Source: an uncultured Clostridia bacterium | Lineage (GTDB): Bacteria; Bacillota; Clostridia; Christensenellales; UBA1242 | Length of the DNA: 64,000 nt | Reading direction: 5' to 3' | Assembly (NCBI GenBank): GCA_934747775.1 | Contig: CAKVHA010000001.1 | Location: forward strand, 1-64,000 | Part shown: in pieces, positions 28,001 to 34,818 of the stretch | How positions within the stretch are numbered: position 1 is the first letter of the stretch | Layout: every line of letters starts with the position of its first letter | Position numbers and translations under genes: made by a program | The notes under the pieces: model-generated | The model's input: only the letters and a program-made list of their open reading frames with translations | What the model was told of the DNA's origin: nothing | Databases searched by the model: none

Positions 28001-28670
28001 CGGAATTATCGTACTGCTTCATAATGTCTGTATAAGTAGAGCCAACATATTCGGTTAGCAGCCCTGTATCACTGCCCGACTTTTTAGCGCTTTCTTGTTC
28101 CACCGATTTTGCAACCGATATGTAACCCACCATTGGGGTAACTGTGCAAAAGAAAGCAACCAGCCCAAGTGCCATTCCAACAAACGCACCAGCAAGGCGG
28201 TGTTTTTTAAGTTTTTTGCCTTGCTTTTTTAGTTCTTTTTTCTTGCGACGCTCGCCCATAAAAATAAAGATGTTGAAAAAATGATACAACAAAAGCGTAA
28301 TTAGATTTAGCACCCAATAACAAATTATAAACACAACGCCGTTTATAATCATACTAATTAATGTTAATACAATATTAACTGTTCCAGCGTAATCAACGCC
28401 GTCCACAGCAAGAGTGCTTTCTAGTGTTAGGGTTAGATACTCCGAAATTGTGGCGCATTTTGTGCCGTCCACGCTAAGCCCAAACCACGTGCCAAGTGGA
28501 AGTTTTAATAGCTGCATAGTGATGTTGGTAGATAAAATTAGTAGCAACACCAACACAACAACCAGCCACGCACCCCTAACACAAGTGCGTTTTAATCCGC
28601 GACTTAATCCAACCAAAAAGCCCACTATTAAAAACAATGCAAACACGCCCGAAATAATTAATGAAACCAT
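25056..28670 (-). CDS. Large CvpA-like membrane protein
   Basis: 1204 residues. The first 190 residues hold about four membrane helices with a CvpA-like start (FLIVGFLVGLSRGLKR) and a Lys-rich loop (RRKKKELKKQGKKLKK). The remaining 1000 residues are polar, mostly helical in character, with no C-terminal anchor and no recognised domain. They contain recurring short phrases such as 'ltnNyl.kvin' and 'aSefgyv..lm', suggesting degenerate internal repeats (for example RYASEFGYVSDLMTI and KQEFGHIKSLMNI). By the membrane topology the long part probably faces outward. Function unknown. It has a clear own promoter. Confidence 0.7.
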   Translation of the reverse strand: MVSLIISGVFALFLIVGFLVGLSRGLKRTCVRGAWLVVVLVLLLILSTNITMQLLKLPLGTWFGLSVDGTKCATISEYLTLTLESTLAVDGVDYAGTVNIVLTLISMIINGVVFIICYWVLNLITLLLYHFFNIFIFMGERRKKKELKKQGKKLKKHRLAGAFVGMALGLVAFFCTVTPMVGYISVAKSVEQESAKKSGSDTGLLTEYVGSTYTDIMKQYDNSAAGKTFKALGLDNLMLKIMDLNSSVTINKQKLKLSEEAVSITDIVYEVKNIEKLSDLNLKSCTKSEFGGALDDMDNLVNALFNSKVVTVCTDVVVPIGVKYARKQIKTDDFKPYVANFMNTCFDSMENINSTNTKAELTGVIGLIRTLNDSNLLLPIIQQNTGDIFTFLKTNLTKEVSTKIVDEVFSLNTANNVAPAMVNMLLGAGADQLKYDYTTEDQVNAETLKDVSLTFLTSAVDVMQDISKTDDKYSVNLTANLSSALGGMFDTIREVVSPQNFKNIVESLEPKLNDLVLDQLSNSPNFIKNNVTLTVNNLSEITSFREVFNSLYSSYNIVKTQLDTSKVDGKYDVDKMDFVEIGKALNDIQSNQLLQNDVLKRVMLDAIDYYGDKYESEISPTFKFTFREQLVANINNNMGGNKKINWQTEFPRYKATLSLAVKLADDPNLAETVKKPEDNTLEIIGEQLDDDLKQSVLFGGCTRDLVYDIIGYAQEKVEFSTDPKTQDSILKLLTDAKTNVKDPAKPDSAFVWKQEFGHIKSLMNIKFDETGDENIVSIAKTLDTIVNDKVDGEGSIVSAKSQIITKPMLNNFIVDYLDNVFGEIDETSDFYDTIMTIKNGFSTGEFTSYENEFNALLKLKSCKEEFDGTGFDFKNRAAVVVLGEKIDIALSYNATIVSKTLVNNYLKKVINKEVTLSGQYAVILTNIVGTTTTPARLDAPIRYASEFGYVSDLMTISNDFGTVSIETINTATNPSGKKLSECFDAVAYSYLVGDAGYIVIKTALNDYKNDAANAKYLSITNVIYSNYAGLETQMAFAPNENFRLNPSGSFVTYTTLVNNLDEFYQAVGGSNRVTGSFNNLTELDTAVAAKYDSTLATLQNNIVVNKNGTIEIALYAMAEVDKKAISGTKIEEIKEYIANYTKYLNLVKIETTISAQPYNGDTETLAYSVDDFSSSYALTEISGATSIRINKPFENLKTLIEANI

Positions 28671-28766
28671 AATTAACTCCGCCTTTAATTTATACTTTAT
28701 TATATACTACAAGTTTAGTTTTGGCAAAACAAATAAAATATTTTTATGTTAATTTATATAAACTTA

Positions 28767-28796
28767 ATTATATACTTTTAGTATATATTTTGTAAA
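28767..28796 (-). promoter_or_regulatory. Promoter of the 1204-residue protein gene
   Basis: On the minus strand TTTACA, an 18-nt spacer and TATAAT. The spacer contains the palindromic TATACTAAAAGTATA. Confidence 0.7.
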
Positions 28797-28902
28797 AAAA
28801 CAATAATTAATAGGTTTTTATTTGTTTTTAGTCCCAACAAATTAAAATTGCTAGTGAATTTAAAAAAAATTTGTTACAATTACTATATAAGGAAAATTAA
28901 AA

Positions 28903-29256
28903 ATGTTAGATTATTATTACAATCGCATAAGTCATCTAAGATTTGCAAAACCAATTTTAGACGACATAGACGCGCTAAAAAATGTGCAGCTAAAATTTTA
29001 TAGACCAGCCGCCATAAACATTATTAGCCGCATTAGTTTAAAATACGAAAAAGACCTACAAAAAATAGGGTTTTATTTGTCTGGCCGCCCAATTATAAAA
29101 GGCGAAACCCGCGCCCTTTACGCAAATAAAACCGATGAAGATGTTATGGACGACCTAACATATCTTATAAACTGTCTTATTGTAATAGGTGCGGTTAAGT
29201 TTAATTTAGAGCCGTCGCTAGAAGCCGCACTTAAAAAGGTGCAGGAAGAATATTAA
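28903..29256 (+). CDS. Hypothetical protein
   Basis: 117 residues, soluble, predicted all-helical, no cysteines, no recognised family. ATAAGGAAAA provides a weak ribosome site 10 nt before the ATG. It is divergent from the large CvpA-like gene. It ends 115 bases before the terminator at 29373; the stretch between holds nothing else I can identify. Confidence 0.55.
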   Translation: MLDYYYNRISHLRFAKPILDDIDALKNVQLKFYRPAAINIISRISLKYEKDLQKIGFYLSGRPIIKGETRALYANKTDEDVMDDLTYLINCLIVIGAVKFNLEPSLEAALKKVQEEY

Positions 29257-29372
29257 TAAGCGGTAAATTAGTGAAATTACAAAAAAAATAAAACAAGATT
29301 GATAGATATTAAAAAAATAATGGCACAAATAATACACGCGAAAAACAACAAACAATTAAAAGTCACAACAAC

Positions 29373-29402
29373 AAAAAAATCCCATTTTACTGGGATTTTT
29401 TT
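29373..29402 (+). terminator. Terminator
   Basis: The stem AAATCCCA/TGGGATTT, loop TTTTAC, is followed by seven T residues with an A-run on the other side. Confidence 0.85.
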
Positions 29403-29537
29403 ATCTGTTTATGTTGTTTTATGTTTATTGTTTTATAAGTTTTTTTATTTTACCATTATAATTTGTTTTTAATAAACCAAAACCATATTTATTTTTTAGC
29501 AAGTTTGTTTGTTAGTTTTTAGCGTTTTAACAATATG

Positions 29538-31325
29538 TTACATTGTAGGGCCGCTACTACTGCGCGTTCTGTTTTCTTTTTGAGAAGCTTTTGCTGCAAT
29601 ATCAAATGCTTGATATGTTGAACTTTCTTGTGTTTTGCCAAACGAATATGCAATATTTTGCTCGGCAGCATAATTTATTTCATCTTTTTTAATTGCTTCT
29701 TTTCTTTCTTGAGCTATTCTTTCAATCTCACGCAAATCTTCCGAACTTAAACCTACAAGAGTTTCAGCCAATGCCTTTCTTTGCATATCCAGCATATTTT
29801 CTGCATTTTGTATAGCGTTATTTTTAGCTTGATCGCTTGCGAATTGCTTGTTTTTTATTTCAAACAATTTATTACTTTGATCTATAACCATTTTAGCCGC
29901 TAGGAATGTATTGTTATATTTTACAGTTTCTTTATTCACATAATCATCATAAGTTTTTATTTTTCTAACTGTAGGTTGTGGTGCTGGTTGTTGCTGTTGT
30001 GTAGTAGTTTGTGTTGTGGTTTGAGTGGTTTTTCCTAAAAGTTGTTGTTCACGATAACTAATATAGTTGCTTAGTTCAAACTCTGCGCCTGCCCAACCAT
30101 ATTTTTCTAATTCTTTATTAATATCTGCTTCCGATTTTTTAGTCATTCTAGCCAAATAATCTTTAACGCCAGACATAGCAGTATTTAAATTGCCTAAAGT
30201 TTTTTGGCACTCTTCTGGCGACATTTCGTCTATTATTTTTCTAACATTGTCGTCTTTATGTTCTTGAACATAATCCATTAATTCTGTATCGGTTATGCCA
30301 GTCATTAGTTTAGATACTTCGTCAGCAAAAATTTGTTCGCTTATTAATTTGCTAATCTTATTGTTTGAAACGTGTTGTTCAAATTTTATATGTTTTTCAT
30401 CACTAAGATTTCTTGCTCTGCCAAAAAGCTGTTTAGCCCTTGCTTCCACTGAAAGATCTGGTTGAGATTGTGCGGTTTGCTGAGTAGTTGTTGGTTGGGT
30501 TTTTGGAGCATTTTGCTGTGGTTGTTGTGGAGCTTGTTGCGGTTGTTTTGGAATATTGGTTTGTGGAGCAGATGTTTGTTGTTGGGTTGCATTAGTAGTT
30601 TGTTTTGCAGCATTAGTGTTTACATAACCACCAGCCATCATTTTGCCAGCGTCAATAGGCTCTAAGTTTTTAGGAGCTGGCTCAAATGGGTCGTTAGGGC
30701 GAAGTTGGGTTCTGAAATATTTCTTTTGAAGACCCTTAACAAATGGCAATTTTTTAACATCAATATCTTCAATTTTTGTGCCTTCTGGAAAGTACATAAC
30801 GTGGTCAAACATATTTCCACTACGTCCGTCTAAATCAGAATAAACTTGACCAATCCAAGATCTTCTAATCACAACTAGATGGTTGCTATCATCAGTATAT
30901 GCAATTATTCTGTATGGCGCTTGTTCAGGATTTTCTCTAAAATCAAAATCAGCATAGTCATCATAGTCAAGATTTCCTTTTACACTTTCGTCTAAAATAG
31001 TAATCCCACTACGCATTTGTGTTTCTACAATATCAAAGTCACTATCTTTGTAAGTCTTTCTAAAAAGACCGCTAGGTTTTGCCCCTTCTTTTAATTTTTT
31101 AGAAGTATAAACCAAAGGCTTTTCTATCTCTTCCAACTTTTCTTTTTTTAAGCTTTTGCCATATTGTAAATAGTCGAATATGCCATAACCCCTTTGTGTT
31201 ACCTTGTCTGAATAAAATTCTTTATATAATCCGCTAGATTGCGACCAAACACCAAATGCTCCACTACAATCTTTGCCACAGCCAGTGTATAAGCACTGCT
31301 CTATTTTTGAATTTGGATCCAACAT
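29538..31325 (-). CDS. GAP1-N-like protein with Q-rich linkers
   Basis: 595 residues. Residues 1-230 resemble the N-terminal domain of GTPase-associated protein 1: QCLYTGCGKDCSGAFGVWSQSSGL, PLVYTSKKL, and later GRSGNMFDHVMYFPEGT. A Pro/Gln/Thr low-complexity linker follows (about 240-290), then a helical segment, a second TTQ/QQQ linker (about 450-465) and a final helical segment. No membrane part. GAP1-N proteins occur in predicted bacterial conflict systems with GTPases or other modules, but no GTPase gene is beside it here. The domain call is from motif memory and needs a profile search. Confidence 0.5.
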   Translation of the reverse strand: MLDPNSKIEQCLYTGCGKDCSGAFGVWSQSSGLYKEFYSDKVTQRGYGIFDYLQYGKSLKKEKLEEIEKPLVYTSKKLKEGAKPSGLFRKTYKDSDFDIVETQMRSGITILDESVKGNLDYDDYADFDFRENPEQAPYRIIAYTDDSNHLVVIRRSWIGQVYSDLDGRSGNMFDHVMYFPEGTKIEDIDVKKLPFVKGLQKKYFRTQLRPNDPFEPAPKNLEPIDAGKMMAGGYVNTNAAKQTTNATQQQTSAPQTNIPKQPQQAPQQPQQNAPKTQPTTTQQTAQSQPDLSVEARAKQLFGRARNLSDEKHIKFEQHVSNNKISKLISEQIFADEVSKLMTGITDTELMDYVQEHKDDNVRKIIDEMSPEECQKTLGNLNTAMSGVKDYLARMTKKSEADINKELEKYGWAGAEFELSNYISYREQQLLGKTTQTTTQTTTQQQQPAPQPTVRKIKTYDDYVNKETVKYNNTFLAAKMVIDQSNKLFEIKNKQFASDQAKNNAIQNAENMLDMQRKALAETLVGLSSEDLREIERIAQERKEAIKKDEINYAAEQNIAYSFGKTQESSTYQAFDIAAKASQKENRTRSSSGPTM

Positions 31326-31379
31326 TGTTCAATTCTCCCTTTATTTAATAATTTTCTCGTAATTTGTTTCACTAATATT

Positions 31380-31408
31380 AGTATATCATAGTTTTTAGCG
31401 GTAGTCAA
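31380..31408 (-). promoter_or_regulatory. Promoter of the GAP1-N-like gene
   Basis: On the minus strand TTGACT, a 17-nt spacer and TATACT with an extended TATGATATACT -10. Confidence 0.75.
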
Positions 31409-31463
31409 ATTAACAACTGCAATAGAAGCCACATAAAAAGGCTAATTTTAAAGGTATAGGGTA

Positions 31464-31492
31464 TTGAAATTTTAAAAATTAAGGTGTACAAT
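31464..31492 (+). promoter_or_regulatory. Promoter of the 31516 gene
   Basis: TTGAAA, a 17-nt spacer and TACAAT, 24 nt before the start codon. Confidence 0.65.
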
Positions 31493-31515
31493 ATGTATAT
31501 TAATGAGGGGAACAT

Positions 31516-32148
31516 ATGAAAAACATAACTATTGAAACGCCTTGCAAAGCGGAAGTGGAAAAGTATTTATTTAAACTAGAACACGACTGCAAACTAGAAG
31601 CGTATAGGGAAAAAGAAAAAACGCTAAACAAAGTGTTTTTAAATGATTACAAACTTAACGACAATATAACCGATGTTTTGTTGAAAACAACGCTTTTAAA
31701 CGACTTTTACAGTACAAACATATTAGATGTATATCCTGTGGCAAAAAGCATTGTAAGTAAAAACATAGACGATAGGCTAAATAAAAACGACGAGAGCCTT
31801 GTAAACGACATTGCAAAAGTTACAATGGCAAACAATACGGAAAAAAACTTTTACTCGTTTGCCACGAAATATTGCAGTCATCACAAACCCAACGACTACC
31901 CTATTTACGACGATTATGTAAGCAAGCTATTAGCGTATTTTAAAAACAACGACAAATTTACAGATGTTAAAGTAACAGAATTTAAGCAGTACACGCAGTT
32001 TAAAAAAGCGGTTTTAGATTTTATAGAAAACTACAACCTTAAAGATTTTAGCAAAAAAGAAATTGACCACTATATGTGGTTAAAAGGAAAAGAAGTTTTT
32101 CCTAAAAAATATTACAACAAAAAGCCACAATCCACCCCAACAAAGTAA
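31516..32148 (+). CDS. Hypothetical protein with H-x2-P-x4-PIYD motif
   Basis: 210 residues, soluble and mostly helical. The segment FYSFATKYCSHHKPNDYPIYDDYVSKLL (about residues 112-139) resembles a motif shared by several bacterial hypothetical proteins with a helix-hairpin-helix-like fold, but I cannot name the family. GAGGGG lies just upstream of the ATG. It ends 114 bases before a hairpin terminator that recurs at 34774, beyond the accessory cassette. Confidence 0.55.
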   Translation: MKNITIETPCKAEVEKYLFKLEHDCKLEAYREKEKTLNKVFLNDYKLNDNITDVLLKTTLLNDFYSTNILDVYPVAKSIVSKNIDDRLNKNDESLVNDIAKVTMANNTEKNFYSFATKYCSHHKPNDYPIYDDYVSKLLAYFKNNDKFTDVKVTEFKQYTQFKKAVLDFIENYNLKDFSKKEIDHYMWLKGKEVFPKKYYNKKPQSTPTK

Positions 32149-32261
32149 ATATTGTAAAACAATCACACCGCTCAAACAACCACAGCACTTAATTTATAAA
32201 AACAATATTTAAAAACAACAATTAACAATATTAAAGAACATCATTAAAAACAGCATTAATT

Positions 32262-32292
32262 AAAAAATCCACCGAAGATGGTGGACTTTTTG
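32262..32292. terminator. Terminator hairpin, left copy flanking the cassette
   Basis: TCCACC-GAAGAT-GGTGGA with A- and T-runs. It serves the plus-strand gene ending at 32148 and the minus-strand cassette ending at 32315. About 28 of 29 bases match the hairpin at 34774-34807 in direct orientation. Confidence 0.8.
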
Positions 32293-32314
32293 TTATTTTT
32301 TATATTAAGCAATA

Positions 32315-32773
32315 TTAATTTGTATCTTGCAAAAAATCTGTACCAGTTACACTATCCCATAACAATTTTAGATTAATACCATCTATTTGGGCATTATTTG
32401 TAAAATCATTAACATCAATATAATATTGTTTTTGATTGGTTTTAATATTCAATAATGCAATTTTATTGTTTTCATCATCAAATAATACGCCATATCTTGT
32501 GTTGTTATAAGTAAATTCCAACTCTCCATAATTTTCAAACGCCGCGACAAAATCATTAAAATTCCCCAGTATCGCGGATTGTCCAGCTTTGTATTGCTTT
32601 ATTGCGTTGTTTAGTGCTGGTATATTCCTGATTCCAGCAGTGTTTGGGTGTTCAAACGACTCTTCAGATTGTTTCCAGCCGCATCTATCACAACCGTCGC
32701 CATTTCCAAATCGGTCCACAACTATTTCTTTACCACACACATCACACTTTGTTTTTATCGTATTATTTTCCAT
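32315..32773 (-). CDS. CPCC-like zinc-ribbon protein, possible immunity protein
   Basis: 152 residues. An N-terminal zinc ribbon has two Cys pairs (CDVC at 10-13, CDRC at 28-31, then GWKQSEESFEHPNTAG), close to the cysteine-rich CPCC family. The second half is acidic and Asn-rich with no recognised domain. It starts 12 nt after the small toxin-50-like gene, the position expected for an immunity partner. That role is inferred from gene order only. GGAGAG precedes the ATG. Confidence 0.5.
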   Translation of the reverse strand: MENNTIKTKCDVCGKEIVVDRFGNGDGCDRCGWKQSEESFEHPNTAGIRNIPALNNAIKQYKAGQSAILGNFNDFVAAFENYGELEFTYNNTRYGVLFDDENNKIALLNIKTNQKQYYIDVNDFTNNAQIDGINLKLLWDSVTGTDFLQDTN

Positions 32774-32785
32774 TTCTCTCTCCTT

Positions 32786-33061
32786 TTAACAAAAATCATT
32801 GTCTACATTAGAATGTCCTTTACTTCTTTGAGGTCCTTTCTGTTCATTCCAAACCCAATAATGATCATGTGGCCTAGGAAAACCATGATTATAATCTCGA
32901 TTATGTATCACCCAACCATCTGGTCCATACCATCTTCGTTGAATCAAATCTCCATTTTCATCATACAAATCCACTCTAGTATTTGGCTCTGATTTGCGAC
33001 TTAAACTTCCAAGCCTACCAACAGACTTACTTATTCCACCACTTGGTTTACACATTCCCAT
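32786..33061 (-). CDS. Small protein with toxin-50-like HxH motif
   Basis: 91 residues. The core RVDLYDENGDLIQRRWYG-PDGWVIHNRDYNHG-FPRPHDHYW carries D56, H59, H65 and H67. It is like the short domain at the C-terminus of some phage head proteins and polymorphic toxins (toxin type 50-like), where His and Asp residues are predicted catalytic. Here it stands alone behind a short Ser/Gly/Lys-rich N-terminus. Its ATG overlaps the HNH stop (TAATG). Enzymatic activity is unproven; it could equally be a phage structural remnant. Confidence 0.5.
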   Translation of the reverse strand: MGMCKPSGGISKSVGRLGSLSRKSEPNTRVDLYDENGDLIQRRWYGPDGWVIHNRDYNHGFPRPHDHYWVWNEQKGPQRSKGHSNVDNDFC

Positions 33062-33885
33062 TATAACACCTCTCGATCTGATAATTCAAATATTTTTGAA
33101 GATAATCTTCCGCCATCCCCAAATAAAGCAAATTTCAATTGCTTACCACACAAGTCTTCAACTTTAAACGTTGTACTAAACTCTCCAACGACATTATACT
33201 TTGTTTTTATTTTAGCACCATCTAAATACCATTCTATTTTGTTTGCGTTATCAGCTTTTATAGTTATAAGTCCTTGATAATTATCAACAATAATTTCCCT
33301 AACTTTGGGCGATGGATAATACAAAGTATTATCATCTATGTAGAATAATTTACTCATATTGTGTTTTATACAAAAAACATCTGACCATTCTACATTTTTG
33401 TATGGATTTTTAATGAATGATATAATTCTCGAATTTAATGTTACGCCTTCCAGTCCAAAACTTTTTAAATTTGCAACAATTTTCCAACGATATATTTTAT
33501 TCAACTCTTGAAACCTTAGTTCAGCCTGTGTAAGTTGTGCCGCATATTCTAATTCCGTACAACCATTCACAAGCAAAAAATGTTTTTTCACACTATCTCC
33601 ATAACCCAATCTCTGAGAATTTCTAATATGTTTTACACCATGACATTTACTGCATATTCCAATTATATCTTTTAGTGTTTGGGTTTTCTTTTTTATATCA
33701 AAATCCCACACTTCGTGCGCGTCTAAATCATCTGTTTCAAAACCACAAATTTGACATTTATGATTTGCTCTTTTATAACATTCTTTTCTAAGAATATCCC
33801 AATCTTTCTGAGACAAAGTTTTACTAAAATCATTGTTCCAAGCTCCTTTGGGAAGCAGCTCTATAGTGAGTTTTAATTCTTTCAT
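33061..33885 (-). CDS. HNH endonuclease domain protein
   Basis: 274 residues. HNH/zinc core: CQIC (44-47), DAHE with H57, then CSKCHGVKH (C78, C81, H82, H86). The C-terminal 120 residues form a separate, beta-rich domain (about 190-270) of unknown type. The gene follows DUF4417 with an 8-nt gap and overlaps the next gene by one base, giving a tight four-gene unit. HNH proteins of this size occur in phage, mobile and defence loci. Cleavage specificity is unknown. Confidence 0.78.
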   Translation of the reverse strand: MKELKLTIELLPKGAWNNDFSKTLSQKDWDILRKECYKRANHKCQICGFETDDLDAHEVWDFDIKKKTQTLKDIIGICSKCHGVKHIRNSQRLGYGDSVKKHFLLVNGCTELEYAAQLTQAELRFQELNKIYRWKIVANLKSFGLEGVTLNSRIISFIKNPYKNVEWSDVFCIKHNMSKLFYIDDNTLYYPSPKVREIIVDNYQGLITIKADNANKIEWYLDGAKIKTKYNVVGEFSTTFKVEDLCGKQLKFALFGDGGRLSSKIFELSDREVL

Positions 33886-33893
33886 TATTGCTC

Positions 33894-34619
33894 CTAAATT
33901 TCAGGATATAATTCACCAGCAAGATATTTTTCTGTGAATTTTGCAAACCCTATTTTTTTTATTAACTCTTCCCTATTAAAGGGATCTATTACTTTTATAT
34001 TACCTCTCATCTCAGGGAATGGCATACCATAACAGATTATGGCTGATGGTTCAATTTTTTGCATCATTTTATTATATCCAAGCATAAACCCTTCTTTATT
34101 ATCTTCTCTTGTATAGGTTGAAACTGCAACAATAGACCCCTTTTCTACACCATCAAAACAGAAATCCATACAAGGAATTGAACCCCACGATATTGTTGGA
34201 ATTACCTTCATCCCCTGTTTTTGCCAATAAGCACCACACCAACGATTTTTAAACACACTATCAATTTGCCGTGCCAATGGCATATTTTTATATGTACTAA
34301 ACTCCGGGGTTAATAGGGCATAATATTGATCAAGTTTTTCCAAAGCCACGTCCGGTTTTTCATAAACATTTTCAAAAAACCAATCATATGTGAAAAAATG
34401 TATAGTTTTATTCGTGTTTTCATTATCATTTTTTTTGGTCTTCATATAACCCAACAGTTCTATTTTGTTTAAATCAATATTCTGTTTTTTCACCAAGGGT
34501 ATTCCATATTTCCCAACCCCTCTAAACTCATTTCTGACTATCCTTTGTTTTCTTTCGCATTTTTCTTCTTCATAATCTGAAGAAGTATTAATAACATTGT
34601 TTGTATTATTTACACTCAT
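33894..34619 (-). CDS. DUF4417 protein
   Basis: 241 residues. It fits the DUF4417 pattern: HFFTYDWFFENVYEKP, LLTPEFSTYKNMPLARQ, FKNRWCGAYWQKQGMKVIPTISW, FCFDGVEKGSIVAVST and IICYGMPFP. The family is common in phages and mobile elements and has no assigned activity. It is first in the cassette, with AAAGGAG before the ATG. The N-terminal 30 residues (Asn/Glu/Lys-rich) are an extension. Codon use looks more A/T-driven than in neighbouring housekeeping genes (impression, not computed). Confidence 0.8.
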   Translation of the reverse strand: MSVNNTNNVINTSSDYEEEKCERKQRIVRNEFRGVGKYGIPLVKKQNIDLNKIELLGYMKTKKNDNENTNKTIHFFTYDWFFENVYEKPDVALEKLDQYYALLTPEFSTYKNMPLARQIDSVFKNRWCGAYWQKQGMKVIPTISWGSIPCMDFCFDGVEKGSIVAVSTYTREDNKEGFMLGYNKMMQKIEPSAIICYGMPFPEMRGNIKVIDPFNREELIKKIGFAKFTEKYLAGELYPEI

Positions 34620-34773
34620 ACTTTCTCCTTTGAAATTTAAAATTTATAATCGCAATTAATCACAATTTTAAAAACAATTAAAAGATATCATTCAAAAATT
34701 TGATTTGCAAGAAAGACTGCCATTTTTTTGATAATTACATCCAAAAGGAAAAAACTTACAACTTATCAGCAAT

Positions 34774-34807
34774 AAAAAAATCCACCGAAGTTGGTGGACT
34801 TTTTTTG
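34774..34807. terminator. Terminator hairpin, right copy flanking the cassette
   Basis: TCCACC-GAAGTT-GGTGGA with seven A and seven T residues either side. It ends the P-type ATPase gene at 34819 on the minus strand. Nearly identical to 32262-32292. Confidence 0.85.
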
Positions 34808-34818
34808 TGGTTTTGTGG

